Shown: one piece after another, positions 1 to 5,663 of the stretch
Numbering within the stretch: the first letter of the stretch is position 1
How the letters are laid out: each line of letters opens with the position of its first letter
Source: JAJNBA01 sp035512775
Lineage (GTDB): Bacteria > Actinomycetota > UBA4738 > HRBIN12
DNA length: 15,176 nucleotides
Direction of reading: 5' to 3'
NCBI GenBank assembly: GCA_035512775.1
Contig: DATKDI010000039.1
Location: 1-15,176 of the forward strand
Notes under the pieces: model-generated
The model's input: the letters and a program-made list of their open reading frames with translations, nothing else
The model's database searches: none
Told to the model about the DNA's origin: nothing
Translations under genes and position numbers: made by a program

Positions 1-56
1 CGCTCCACCAGGAGCCGGCGGCCTTGCATGGTGAGCTTCGCCCTAGCATGAGTCAC

Positions 57-105
57 GAGAGCCTCCTTGCCGTCTGGTTGGACCCTGACGAGCAAGGAGG
101 CTCTC
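57..105 (-). terminator. Strong inverted repeat, likely terminator of the acidic-repeat gene
   Basis: A perfect 14-base arm (57-70) pairs with 92-105. After a one-base bulge at 91 the stem continues with 71-74 against 87-90, leaving a loop of about 12 bases. It lies 32 bases beyond the stop codon of the minus-strand gene ending at 137, where a terminator is expected. No T-tract follows on either strand, so it is a non-canonical or Rho-assisted terminator, or a transcript-end stabiliser. The stem is symmetric and could act in both directions. Confidence 0.6.
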
Positions 106-136
106 ACCTCTTGAACAACGTGTTGAGGAACTACAA

Positions 137-850
137 CTAGCTGGCGCGAGCGAGCTCGCGAGCGGCCTTGGCTGCCTCGTGCGCGGTTCTACGCTCGGCC
201 TTGGCGGCGTCACGCGCTGCCCTGGCGGCTCCGCGCTCAGCCCTGCGCTCTTCCTTCACCTCGTCGCGGAGTTCCTTGCGCTCGAAGTTGGCGGAGAGAT
301 GCTCGAGGGCGTTGACCAGCCCGTCGTTGTCGTTCCGCATGCAGTTCCAGAGTACGTGGGAGATCGCGTTCTCCAGTCCCTTGAGCTCCCCGGGAACCGG
401 CTTGTCTTCGGGAGCCTCTTCCCCCTCCATGGCGGCGGCCGTCATGCACTCTTCGGTGCGCTCGACGGTTGGCTCGAGCGCAGCTTCTTCATCGCCCTCT
501 TCTGCCTCGTCGTCGGCAGGCACGTCTGCCTCGTCGGTGTCGTCAGCTTCCTCGCACTCTTCGGGCTCCTCGCCCTCGACAGGCTCCTCGCCCTCGACAG
601 GCTCCTCGCCCTCGACAGGCTCCTCGCCCTCGACAGGCTCCTCGCCCTCGACGGGCTCCTCGCCCTCGACGGGCTCCTCGCCCTCGACAGGCTCCTCGAC
701 CGGCACACAGGTCGTGGGTTCGTCGGTGGTGGGCTCGTCCAGGGCGTCTCCGGCGAGAGCGAACCCTGCTGACATGAGCGCAACGACCAGGCCGATGACG
801 GCCACGAGACGGAAGCGCTCGCCCTTCCTCATAGCCACAGTATCGGCCAT
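137..850 (-). CDS. Exported protein with acidic EEPVEG repeats and a basic helical tail
   Basis: Family not recognised; 237 residues. An N-terminal signal peptide is visible: basic stretch MRKGERFR (7-14), hydrophobic core to about 29, and an AxA-type site (ALA, 31-33), so the protein is probably secreted or surface-located. Residues 52-93 are seven EEPVEG hexapeptides, followed by an Asp/Glu-rich stretch to about 130. A short non-repetitive segment (about 150-190) resembles an amphipathic helical domain. The last 45 residues are a highly charged Arg/Ala/Glu helix. Four cysteines (48, 99, 135, 170) could form disulphides outside the cell. Met7 (codon ending at 832) is an alternative start and would give a more usual signal peptide. 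The acidic middle and basic end suggest an ion- or polymer-binding spacer, but the function is unknown. Confidence 0.7.
   Translation of the reverse strand: MADTVAMRKGERFRLVAVIGLVVALMSAGFALAGDALDEPTTDEPTTCVPVEEPVEGEEPVEGEEPVEGEEPVEGEEPVEGEEPVEGEEPVEGEEPEECEEADDTDEADVPADDEAEEGDEEAALEPTVERTEECMTAAAMEGEEAPEDKPVPGELKGLENAISHVLWNCMRNDNDGLVNALEHLSANFERKELRDEVKEERRAERGAARAARDAAKAERRTAHEAAKAARELARAS
564..689. repeat. 18-bp tandem repeat, 7 copies, within the acidic-repeat gene
   Basis: Seven consecutive 18-base units, read on the plus strand as ggctcctcgccctcgaca, encode the EEPVEG hexapeptide on the minus strand. Copies ending at 653 and 671 differ only in the last base (a to g). An eighth, degenerate copy occupies 690-707. 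The near-identity at DNA level, rather than only at protein level, points to recent expansion by slippage or recombination. Confidence 0.95.
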
Positions 851-862
851 CTGTCCCCATCC

Positions 863-870
863 CTATATAG
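863..870 (-). promoter_or_regulatory. Possible -10 element for the acidic-repeat gene
   Basis: The AT-rich palindrome ctatatag stands out in this GC-rich gap. It lies about 13 bases upstream of the ATG at 850, which would give a very short leader. No convincing -35 element was seen. The purine run GGGGA (minus strand, 854-858) may help initiation but is very close to the start codon. Confidence 0.35.
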
Positions 871-915
871 GTCTTTCGGACGAGCCATGCCGAGCACGGT
901 TTGTGCGATGGCCTA

Positions 916-929
916 GAGGGGTTCCCCTC
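916..929 (-). terminator. Short GC hairpin at the end of the VOC gene
   Basis: The 14-base palindrome gaggggttcccctc overlaps the stop codon (928-930) of the VOC gene on the minus strand. It can form five G:C-rich pairs with a four-base loop. There is no T-tract, so it may be only a weak terminator between the VOC gene and the downstream acidic-repeat gene. Confidence 0.35.
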
Positions 930-1359
930 AAGCGATCGTGATGCGGCCGTCATCGCCGATGGGAAAGCTCGGGTTGTACGCGACCTCCCACGGGTGCCCG
1001 TCGGGATCGGCGAAGTAGCCGGAGTACCCACCCCATTCGGTTCGTTCCGCCGGCTTCAGGATCCGCGCGCCGGCACCCTGGGCAGCCTCGAACGCCCCGT
1101 CCACGGCGGCCTCGCTCTCCACGTTGATCGCCAGGGTGATCCCGCCGAACTCCGCGGTCGGTTCCGAGCGGAGCCCGGCATCCCTCGCGAACGATTCACG
1201 GTCGAACAAACCCAGGTACGAGTCCGCCGTCTTGAACCAGCAGATCTCGTCGCCGACGGCTCCCGCGACCTCCCATCCCAGCGCTTCGTAGAACGCCTTC
1301 GACCTCGCCAGGTTGTCGACGCCCAGGGTCACGATGCTGATCCGTGCAGGAACACCCAC
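928..1359 (-). CDS. Glyoxalase/bleomycin-resistance (VOC) family protein
   Basis: A 143-residue single-unit vicinal-oxygen-chelate protein. N-terminal residues 6-30 follow the family pattern (ISIVTLGVDNLARSKAFYEA, then LGWE), and the C-terminal half carries the conserved YFADPDGHPWEVAYNP block (115-130), where Glu125 is the usual last metal ligand. The family includes metal-dependent lyases, dioxygenases and antibiotic-binding proteins. This small class is normally annotated only as a VOC protein, and the substrate cannot be read from sequence. GTG at 1359 was chosen because it has a good ribosome site (GAGGAGG, five bases upstream) and matches the usual family start. A longer open frame up to 1569 is non-homologous and runs into the opposite gene. 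It is divergent from the nitroreductase, with a 73-base shared promoter region. Confidence 0.88.
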   Translation of the reverse strand: MGVPARISIVTLGVDNLARSKAFYEALGWEVAGAVGDEICWFKTADSYLGLFDRESFARDAGLRSEPTAEFGGITLAINVESEAAVDGAFEAAQGAGARILKPAERTEWGGYSGYFADPDGHPWEVAYNPSFPIGDDGRITIA

Positions 1360-1364
1360 GTCGG

Positions 1365-1371
1365 CCTCCTC
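1365..1371 (-). promoter_or_regulatory. Ribosome-binding site deciding the VOC start
   Basis: GAGGAGG on the minus strand lies five bases before GTG at 1359. This supports the GTG start over the upstream ATG codons of the same open frame. Confidence 0.75.
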
Positions 1372-1385
1372 GATCGATCGCCACG

Positions 1386-1391
1386 ACGCTA
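1386..1391 (-). promoter_or_regulatory. Possible -10 hexamer (TAGCGT) for the VOC gene
   Basis: TAGCGT on the minus strand fits the actinobacterial TAnnnT pattern. It lies 26 bases before the GTG start, leaving room for a leader of about 20 bases that carries the ribosome site. No clear -35 element was seen. Confidence 0.45.
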
Positions 1392-1420
1392 TCGCGTGCA
1401 CCTGAGCGCAGGCGTGTCCG

Positions 1421-1426
1421 TAGAGT
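1421..1426 (+). promoter_or_regulatory. Possible -10 hexamer (TAGAGT), leaderless promoter of the nitroreductase gene
   Basis: TAGAGT ends exactly six bases before the ATG at 1433. This spacing puts the expected transcription start on or next to the start codon, so the mRNA would be leaderless. No Shine-Dalgarno sequence precedes the ATG, which agrees with this. The -35 region is not recognisable. Confidence 0.5.
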
Positions 1427-1432
1427 GAGCCG

Positions 1433-1870
1433 ATGCCCGCCGTTCGGCTAACTCCGAGGCTCCGCGTGATGTGGAAGGTCCACCGCTTCCTGCTGCGGGC
1501 GACCGGAGGCAGACTCGGATCCCGCCTCGGCAACCTGAAGGTGCTGCTGCTCGAGACGACGGGCAACAAGAGCGGCCAGCCACGGTCCGTCGGTCTCTCC
1601 CACGTCGAGCAGGACGGTCGCTGTTTCGTCGTCGCGTCCTACGCGGGTGAGGATCGCGACCCGGCCTGGGCGAAGAACCTTCACGCGCAGCCGAAGGCGA
1701 CGGTCACCGTCGCGGGACGATCGTTCCCGGTCGTCGCACGGCAGCTCGACGGCAAGGAGCGCGAGGCGATGTTCGCCCGGTTCGTGGAGGCGGACGCCAC
1801 CTACGGCGAGTACGTCGAGCGAACCTCGAGGGAGATCCCGGTGTTCGAGCTCCGCCCGGAAGGCTCCTGA
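1433..1870 (+). CDS. Deazaflavin (F420)-dependent nitroreductase family protein (Ddn-like)
   Basis: A 145-residue protein of the F420H2-dependent quinone/nitroreductase family (split beta-barrel, Ddn-like), of the family's usual length. Visible marks are LLLETTGNKSGQPRSV (38-53), the ASYAG block at 68-72, and DPAWAKNLHAQPKATV (76-91), which correspond to the cofactor-binding strands and the W-x-x-N-L motif of Ddn proteins. The cofactor is expected to be F420 rather than FMN. Members reduce quinones, nitro compounds or unsaturated substrates, and the natural substrate here is unknown. The basic, hydrophobic N-terminal helix (about 9-24) resembles the membrane-associating helix of Ddn. The start is supported by leaderless promoter spacing. 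The peptidase gene begins three bases after the stop, so the two are probably co-transcribed. Confidence 0.9.
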   Translation: MPAVRLTPRLRVMWKVHRFLLRATGGRLGSRLGNLKVLLLETTGNKSGQPRSVGLSHVEQDGRCFVVASYAGEDRDPAWAKNLHAQPKATVTVAGRSFPVVARQLDGKEREAMFARFVEADATYGEYVERTSREIPVFELRPEGS

Positions 1871-1873
1871 GGC

Positions 1874-2752
1874 GTGCCGTCCATCACGGACGTGGAGGGG
1901 ATCCGGGTCGGCCACTGGTCGGACGAGTCGGCGCTCACGGGATGCACGGTCGTCCTGCCGCCGAAAGGGACGGTGGCCTCCTGCGAGGTCCGCGGGGGCG
2001 CGCCGGGCACCCGCGGCACGGACATGCTCCAGCCTGGAACGCTGCTCGAGGAAGCGCACGCGATCGTACTGACCGGCGGAAGCGCGTTCGGCTTGGCCAC
2101 CGCCGGTGGCGTCGAGCGGTTCCTGGAGGAGCGCGGGATCGGCTCGGAGATCGGACCCGTCCTGGTGCCGTCCGTCGCGGCGGCCGTGATCTTCGACCTG
2201 GGCGTCGGAGACCCTACACGCCGCCCTGGCGCCGACGAGGGATACGCGGCGTGCGTCGCATCCTCCGCCGACGTGGCTGAGGGGAGAGTCGGCGCGGGGA
2301 CGGGAGCGACCGTGGCGAAGCTGTGGGGACCCACACGCGGGATCCCGGGTGGGCTGGGGTCGTGGGCGGTCCGGGACGGCGATCTCGTCGTAGGCGCGCT
2401 GTTCGTCGTCAACGCGGTGGGAGAGATCGTGGACGAGGACGGGTCGGTGCTGGCAGGCCCTCGATTGGAGCCCGGCGAGCGGCGCGAGGACCTTATCGAG
2501 TGGATGCGCGCGGGCAACACGACGATCGGTGTGGTCGCGACGAACGCGATCCTGTCCAAGCCCGACGCGCGCCGACTGGCGGAAGCGGCGAACGACGCCG
2601 TGGACGCGGCGGTCCGGCCGGCGCACACGCTCTTCGACGGCGACGCGGTGTTCAGCCTCGCGACCAAGCAAGTGAGCGCGAGCTACGTTGAGATCGCAGC
2701 CTTGGTCGGAGACGCGGTGACAACGGCTGTGCGCCGTGCGATCCAGCGATAG
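1874..2752 (+). CDS. P1 family (DmpA/NylC-type) self-processing peptidase
   Basis: A 292-residue N-terminal-nucleophile hydrolase of peptidase family S58/P1. The start is ITDVEGIRVGHW (4-15), typical of the family. LTGGSAFGL (66-74) and GRVGAGTGATVAKLWG (137-152) form the substrate pocket region. AGNTTIGVVATNA (213-225) holds the autocleavage site. By analogy with NylC, cleavage should fall between Asn215 and Thr216, freeing Thr216 as the nucleophile and giving alpha and beta chains. The family includes aminopeptidases, beta-peptidyl aminopeptidases and nylon-oligomer hydrolases. No signal peptide is seen, so it is cytoplasmic. GTG at 1874 starts three bases after the nitroreductase stop, with GGAAGG about ten bases upstream. 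The true substrate is not predictable. Confidence 0.9.
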   Translation: MPSITDVEGIRVGHWSDESALTGCTVVLPPKGTVASCEVRGGAPGTRGTDMLQPGTLLEEAHAIVLTGGSAFGLATAGGVERFLEERGIGSEIGPVLVPSVAAAVIFDLGVGDPTRRPGADEGYAACVASSADVAEGRVGAGTGATVAKLWGPTRGIPGGLGSWAVRDGDLVVGALFVVNAVGEIVDEDGSVLAGPRLEPGERREDLIEWMRAGNTTIGVVATNAILSKPDARRLAEAANDAVDAAVRPAHTLFDGDAVFSLATKQVSASYVEIAALVGDAVTTAVRRAIQR

Positions 2753-2761
2753 CACACTCGG

Positions 2762-2791
2762 GCACCGTGTGGTGCGTCGCCCGCGTTCGGG
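2762..2791 (+). terminator. Two small adjacent hairpins after the peptidase gene
   Basis: GCACC-gtgt-GGTGC (2762-2775) and CCCG-cgtt-CGGG (2780-2791) form two short perfect stems just downstream of the peptidase stop. There is no T-tract. They could terminate the nitroreductase-peptidase transcript before the next promoter at 2799, but short stems like these are common by chance in GC-rich DNA. Confidence 0.28.
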
Positions 2792-2798
2792 AACCCCT

Positions 2799-2804
2799 TA
2801 GTCT
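2799..2804 (+). promoter_or_regulatory. Possible -10 hexamer (TAGTCT), leaderless promoter of the small ORF
   Basis: TAGTCT ends exactly six bases before the ATG at 2811. This is the same spacing as for the nitroreductase and response-regulator genes. No Shine-Dalgarno sequence is present, consistent with a leaderless mRNA. Confidence 0.45.
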
Positions 2805-2810
2805 GACCTC

Positions 2811-3008
2811 ATGGAGGATGAGCGGTTCACGGTCGAACAGGTAGCGGCCTTGAAGGCAGCGATCTACCCGTTCGTCGAGGCCTATCGCACTCCGATGAAT
2901 CCGGAGGATGTCGAGCTGCTCGCGATCGCCGTCCTCGGCGCGACGTCGGATCGGTCCCGCATGCGCCAGGCCATGCGACGCGATCCGAGGCGTGAGCAGT
3001 CCGGCTGA
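2811..3008 (+). CDS. Small hypothetical protein, 65 residues
   Basis: Not recognised. The protein is charged and mostly helical by composition: an acidic N-terminal half with regular hydrophobic spacing (VAALKAAIYPFVEAY, 11-25), a middle helix (EDVELLAIAVLG, 32-43), and a basic tail rich in Arg (about 48-62). No signal peptide, membrane segment or metal motif is visible. Support for its being real is the leaderless promoter spacing and a codon pattern like its neighbours. It ends 41 bases before the convergent DinB gene. It could be a small regulatory or partner protein, but that is speculation. Confidence 0.55.
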   Translation: MEDERFTVEQVAALKAAIYPFVEAYRTPMNPEDVELLAIAVLGATSDRSRMRQAMRRDPRREQSG

Positions 3009-3049
3009 GGGTGATCATTCCTGACGAGAGCCGCCGTCCTGGGGCCTGC

Positions 3050-3538
3050 CTACTCCAGTCTTTCGGTCAGGGAGAATCGAAATTCCACGATCGGGATGTC
3101 GATCTGCAGTTGATACAGGAGCGTGTTCAGGTCCCCGTGGTGTTGGCGTTCGTGCAGCATGGCGTGCACGAAGATGTCCGCAGGGCTGTAACGCAGTATC
3201 TCGCCGTCGACGTTCATCTCGCGAGGAGTCATCAGCTCATCGTCCCCGAGCGACTCGAAGTACTCGCGGGCGTGACCGAGGACGCGGCGCCGGTAGGCCT
3301 CGACTTCATCCCAGGACTCCACACGTTCCACGGGCTCATCCGTCGTGCCGGCCGGGTCGGCCAGCCAGCGGATGTACGCCCGAACCATGCGCACCAACGC
3401 ATCGCGCAACGCCGGCCAGCCTGAGCCGGGCGCCGGCGCCATCAGGGTTGCGTCGCCATGGGGGCGGATCGCACGCTCGTACTCACGCCAGCTGTAGTCC
3501 GTGAAGGTCCAGAGCTCTTCGATAGCGCCGCTGTCCAT
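3050..3538 (-). CDS. DinB-fold (DinB/YfiT-like) protein
   Basis: A 162-residue four-helix-bundle protein of the DinB/YfiT superfamily, whose members are usually metal-dependent and include thiol transferases and stress proteins. The C-terminal helix has the characteristic FVHAMLHERQHHGDL (123-137), giving two metal-ligand histidines, His129 and His133. The first ligand, normally a histidine eight residues before the Trp of helix 2 (H-x7-W), appears to be Arg50 before Trp58, so metal binding may be altered. The gene lies 24 bases downstream of the AlkA-type glycosylase on the same strand, suggesting one operon linked to alkylation or thiol stress. A possible own -10 (TACGAT, minus strand) sits in that gap. 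The enzymatic activity is unknown. Confidence 0.8.
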   Translation of the reverse strand: MDSGAIEELWTFTDYSWREYERAIRPHGDATLMAPAPGSGWPALRDALVRMVRAYIRWLADPAGTTDEPVERVESWDEVEAYRRRVLGHAREYFESLGDDELMTPREMNVDGEILRYSPADIFVHAMLHERQHHGDLNTLLYQLQIDIPIVEFRFSLTERLE

Positions 3539-3562
3539 GAGAAGTGCGAATCGTAGCTTCCA

Positions 3563-4432
3563 TCACGGGTGCATGTGCCAGAGGTGCATCACGGCGTACG
3601 CACGCCACGGCCTCCAGCGTTCGGCCCGCTCGAGGAGTTCTCTCGGTGTGACGGGCAGACCCAACGCCTCGAACCCTTTTCGCACACCCAGGTCGCCAGC
3701 CATGAAGGCGTCCGGATCACGGAGAACGCGCATCGCGACGTAGGCGAGGGTCCACGGCCCGATCCCTCGAACGTCGCCGAGGATGTGAAGCGTCTCGCCG
3801 ACCGGCGCGTCGCCGGAGAGGTCGAGCGTCCCGCGAGCGACCAGCTCGGCGACGCGGCGGATCGCCTTCGCTCGACCACGGGGCATCTCGAACGCATCGG
3901 GCCGGATCCCGGCCACCTGCTCGGCGCTCGGGAAGAGATGGGAGATGCGACCGCTCGGGGGATCGAGCGGCGTCCCGAAGCGGGCCGCGAACCTGCCCAA
4001 CGAGGTCCTGGCCCCCGCGACCGAGACCTGCTGCCCGAAGATCGCTCGCACCACGAGCTCGAACGGATCGAAGGTGCCGGGCACCCGCATCCCGGGGATC
4101 CTCTTGACGAGTGGCGCAAGCTTCGGATCCTCGGCCAGCTTCGCATCGATGGCGAGGGGGTCCGCATCGAGGTCGAACGCTCGGCGTGCGCTCTGCACCA
4201 ACGCGTCATCCTCCGGGCCGCTCAGCGTGACATGCCCCGCCACGATGTCCGGCGTCAGCCCGATAACGGCCGCGCCGCCGTCCAGTCGCCGCACGCTGCG
4301 GCGATACGTGCCGTCTTCGACTTCCTCCACGCCCCGCAGGGCGCGAGCTCCGAGGAACGACAGGAGCGTGTCCACCGCGAACGGCGCTTGGTAGGGGAGA
4401 CGGAGCGGGCGATCGTTCGCCTCGTCGTCCAT
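3563..4432 (-). CDS. alkA: AlkA-type DNA-3-methyladenine glycosylase II
   Basis: A 289-residue base-excision repair enzyme that removes alkylated purines by cleaving the N-glycosidic bond. The N-terminal part (about 8-118) matches the AlkA N-domain (LRLPYQAPFAVDTLLSFL, 10-27). The HhH-GPD catalytic domain follows, with IFGQQVSV (131-138) and the helix-hairpin-helix LGDVRGIGPWTLAYVAMR (218-235). The catalytic Asp is Asp247 in FMAGDLGVRKG. Length and domain order are those of AlkA or of the C-terminal half of Ada-AlkA fusions, with no Ada domain present. The ATG at 4432 has TATACC six bases upstream, suggesting a leaderless message. The gene is divergent from tadZ and followed by the DinB-fold gene. 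Confidence 0.92.
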   Translation of the reverse strand: MDDEANDRPLRLPYQAPFAVDTLLSFLGARALRGVEEVEDGTYRRSVRRLDGGAAVIGLTPDIVAGHVTLSGPEDDALVQSARRAFDLDADPLAIDAKLAEDPKLAPLVKRIPGMRVPGTFDPFELVVRAIFGQQVSVAGARTSLGRFAARFGTPLDPPSGRISHLFPSAEQVAGIRPDAFEMPRGRAKAIRRVAELVARGTLDLSGDAPVGETLHILGDVRGIGPWTLAYVAMRVLRDPDAFMAGDLGVRKGFEALGLPVTPRELLERAERWRPWRAYAVMHLWHMHP

Positions 4433-4438
4433 GAGACA

Positions 4439-4444
4439 GGTATA
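4439..4444 (-). promoter_or_regulatory. Possible -10 hexamer (TATACC), leaderless promoter of the alkA-type gene
   Basis: TATACC on the minus strand ends six bases before the ATG at 4432, the same spacing as three plus-strand genes in this window. The last base is C rather than T, so it is a weaker match to TAnnnT. No Shine-Dalgarno sequence precedes the ATG. Confidence 0.4.
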
Positions 4445-4497
4445 GCCGAAGGCGCCGGCTTCGGCTCTCGGGAGGACCGGATGTCGGCGGCGCTGGC

Positions 4498-4503
4498 TAC
4501 GGT
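4498..4503 (+). promoter_or_regulatory. Possible -10 hexamer (TACGGT) upstream of tadZ
   Basis: TACGGT fits TAnnnT and lies 32 bases before the ATG at 4536, in the 103-base divergent gap with the glycosylase gene. It would give a leader of about 25 bases. No convincing -35 was found. Confidence 0.33.
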
Positions 4504-4535
4504 GCAGTCACCTCCTCACACCTCTCCCGCGAGGC

Positions 4536-5645
4536 ATGGAGGATGCCGTGGATCAGGTGGCGAGGATCGTCCTGGCGCTCGAGGCGCCGGAGGTCGCCGA
4601 GGAGGTCATGCACTTCCTCGACCGGAGCGGACGGGCGCGGGTCGTGGCGACCGCTGGCGACGACCGGCAGCTCGCGGAGGCGGTCCGACAGCTCGAGCCG
4701 GATGCGGTGGTCGCCGAGCCGACGATGCTCGGCGGCGCCAAGGCGTCCGGCTTGGTGCTGGCGCTGGACACCCGGGAGTCGGTGACGTCCCTCCGAGCGG
4801 CGATCGAGGCGGGCGCGTCGGGCTACTTCCTGTGGCCGAAGGAACGCGATGACCTGCTGGCGGCAGCCGCGGCCGCCGTGCGACGGTCGCGCGAGACCGG
4901 GAGGCGGGGCACGGTGGTCGCGGTGCACGGCGGCCGCGGCGGCGTGGGGGTCACGTTCGTTGCGACGCATCTCGCTGCGGCGTTCGCACGCCGCGGCTCG
5001 GCCATCCTGATCGACGCAGACCCGGTGTTCGGCGACGTCGCGCAAGCGCTGGGGGCGCCTGCGGGCGACGACGCCGAACCCGTCCACACGTTCGCCGACG
5101 CGGCGTCGCTCGGTGACGAACTCGGTCCCGAGCAGCTGAGGGGAGCGCTCTGGCGGCACGCGAGCGATGTCGACGTGCTTCTCCCACCCTCGCCCGAGGT
5201 GGCCGCGCGTCTGGGGCCCGACGAGCTGCGTCTGGTCATCGACGCGGCCGCAGGGATCGCTGACACGGTCGTGGTTCACTTGCCTCGAGCGCTCGATCCC
5301 ATGACGATGGCCGCTGCGGAGGTCGCCGACCGACTGCTCGAGGTCCTCACGCTCGACGTGGTGTCGTTCCGTGCCACGTCACGTGCGATCGAGGCGTTCT
5401 CGCCTCTACACCTCGAGGGTCGCGTCTCGTTCGTCGTGAATCGCGCCTCCAGGAGCGAGATCACGCCCGGTGACGTTCGAAGGGTCTTCGGGGAGCCGGC
5501 GCTCGCGGTGCTGCCGATGGACCGCGCGGTGCGCTCGGCGCAGGAGCAGGGGCGTTTGTTGCCCGGGAGGGGACGCATGGCGCGTCGCTTCGATCGGCTC
5601 GCGGCCACGCTGACCGAGCGCGACGTGGAAGAGATGGCGTCCTGA
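4536..5645 (+). CDS. tadZ: TadZ/CpaE-like pilus localisation protein with degraded ATPase motifs
   Basis: A 369-residue protein with an atypical receiver-like domain (about 9-115) followed by a MinD/ParA-type fold (about 125-365), the layout of TadZ/CpaE, which positions the Tad pilus machine at the inner membrane. The receiver carries Glu61 where a phospho-accepting Asp would be. The deviant Walker A is GGRGGVGVT (132-140): the signature Lys is Arg134 and the P-loop Lys is Val139. The A' segment LIDADPVFGDVA (158-169) is kept, but the Walker B/switch Asp is replaced by His248 (VVVHLPRA). ATP hydrolysis is therefore unlikely. ATG at 4536 has little ribosome-site support, while GTG at 4548, with GGAGGA four bases upstream, is an alternative start. 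The gene is separated from the other Tad genes by about 6.4 kb. Confidence 0.85.
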   Translation: MEDAVDQVARIVLALEAPEVAEEVMHFLDRSGRARVVATAGDDRQLAEAVRQLEPDAVVAEPTMLGGAKASGLVLALDTRESVTSLRAAIEAGASGYFLWPKERDDLLAAAAAAVRRSRETGRRGTVVAVHGGRGGVGVTFVATHLAAAFARRGSAILIDADPVFGDVAQALGAPAGDDAEPVHTFADAASLGDELGPEQLRGALWRHASDVDVLLPPSPEVAARLGPDELRLVIDAAAGIADTVVVHLPRALDPMTMAAAEVADRLLEVLTLDVVSFRATSRAIEAFSPLHLEGRVSFVVNRASRSEITPGDVRRVFGEPALAVLPMDRAVRSAQEQGRLLPGRGRMARRFDRLAATLTERDVEEMAS

Positions 5646-5651
5646 GCGGGC

Positions 5652-5657
5652 TACGCT
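5652..5657 (+). promoter_or_regulatory. Possible -10 hexamer (TACGCT), leaderless promoter of the response regulator
   Basis: TACGCT lies in the 18-base gap after tadZ and ends exactly six bases before the GTG at 5664. Any -35 element would fall inside the end of tadZ. This suggests the two-component system has its own promoter as well as possible read-through from tadZ. Confidence 0.48.
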
Positions 5658-5663
5658 TCGCCC

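Noticed and set aside
1..10. The first ten bases end in CTCCACCA, which looks like the 3' end of a tRNA gene.
   Set aside because: Only the last ten bases could be present, so no cloverleaf can be tested, and the match is easily due to chance.
1..29. A minus-strand start codon (ATG at 29-27) reading MQGRRLLVE to the window edge, just beyond the hairpin at 57-105.
   Set aside because: Only nine codons are visible, with no ribosome site and only a weak TAGGGC hexamer upstream. It is too short to support as a gene, although its position after a terminator is plausible.
168..941. Long open frames on the plus strand (168-941, 179-772, 469-777) opposite the acidic-repeat gene.
   Set aside because: They arise because the 18-bp repeat is open in several frames. 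The minus-strand frame alone has a signal peptide and a sensible domain layout.
1360..1569. N-terminal extension of the VOC gene to ATG 1569.
   Set aside because: The extra 70 residues do not resemble the VOC family, cover the start of the divergent nitroreductase gene, and bypass the good ribosome site before GTG 1359.
1448..2755. A 435-residue minus-strand open frame opposite the nitroreductase and peptidase genes.
   Set aside because: It is an antisense shadow of two well-recognised families and has no recognisable domain of its own. Long antisense frames are usual at this GC content.
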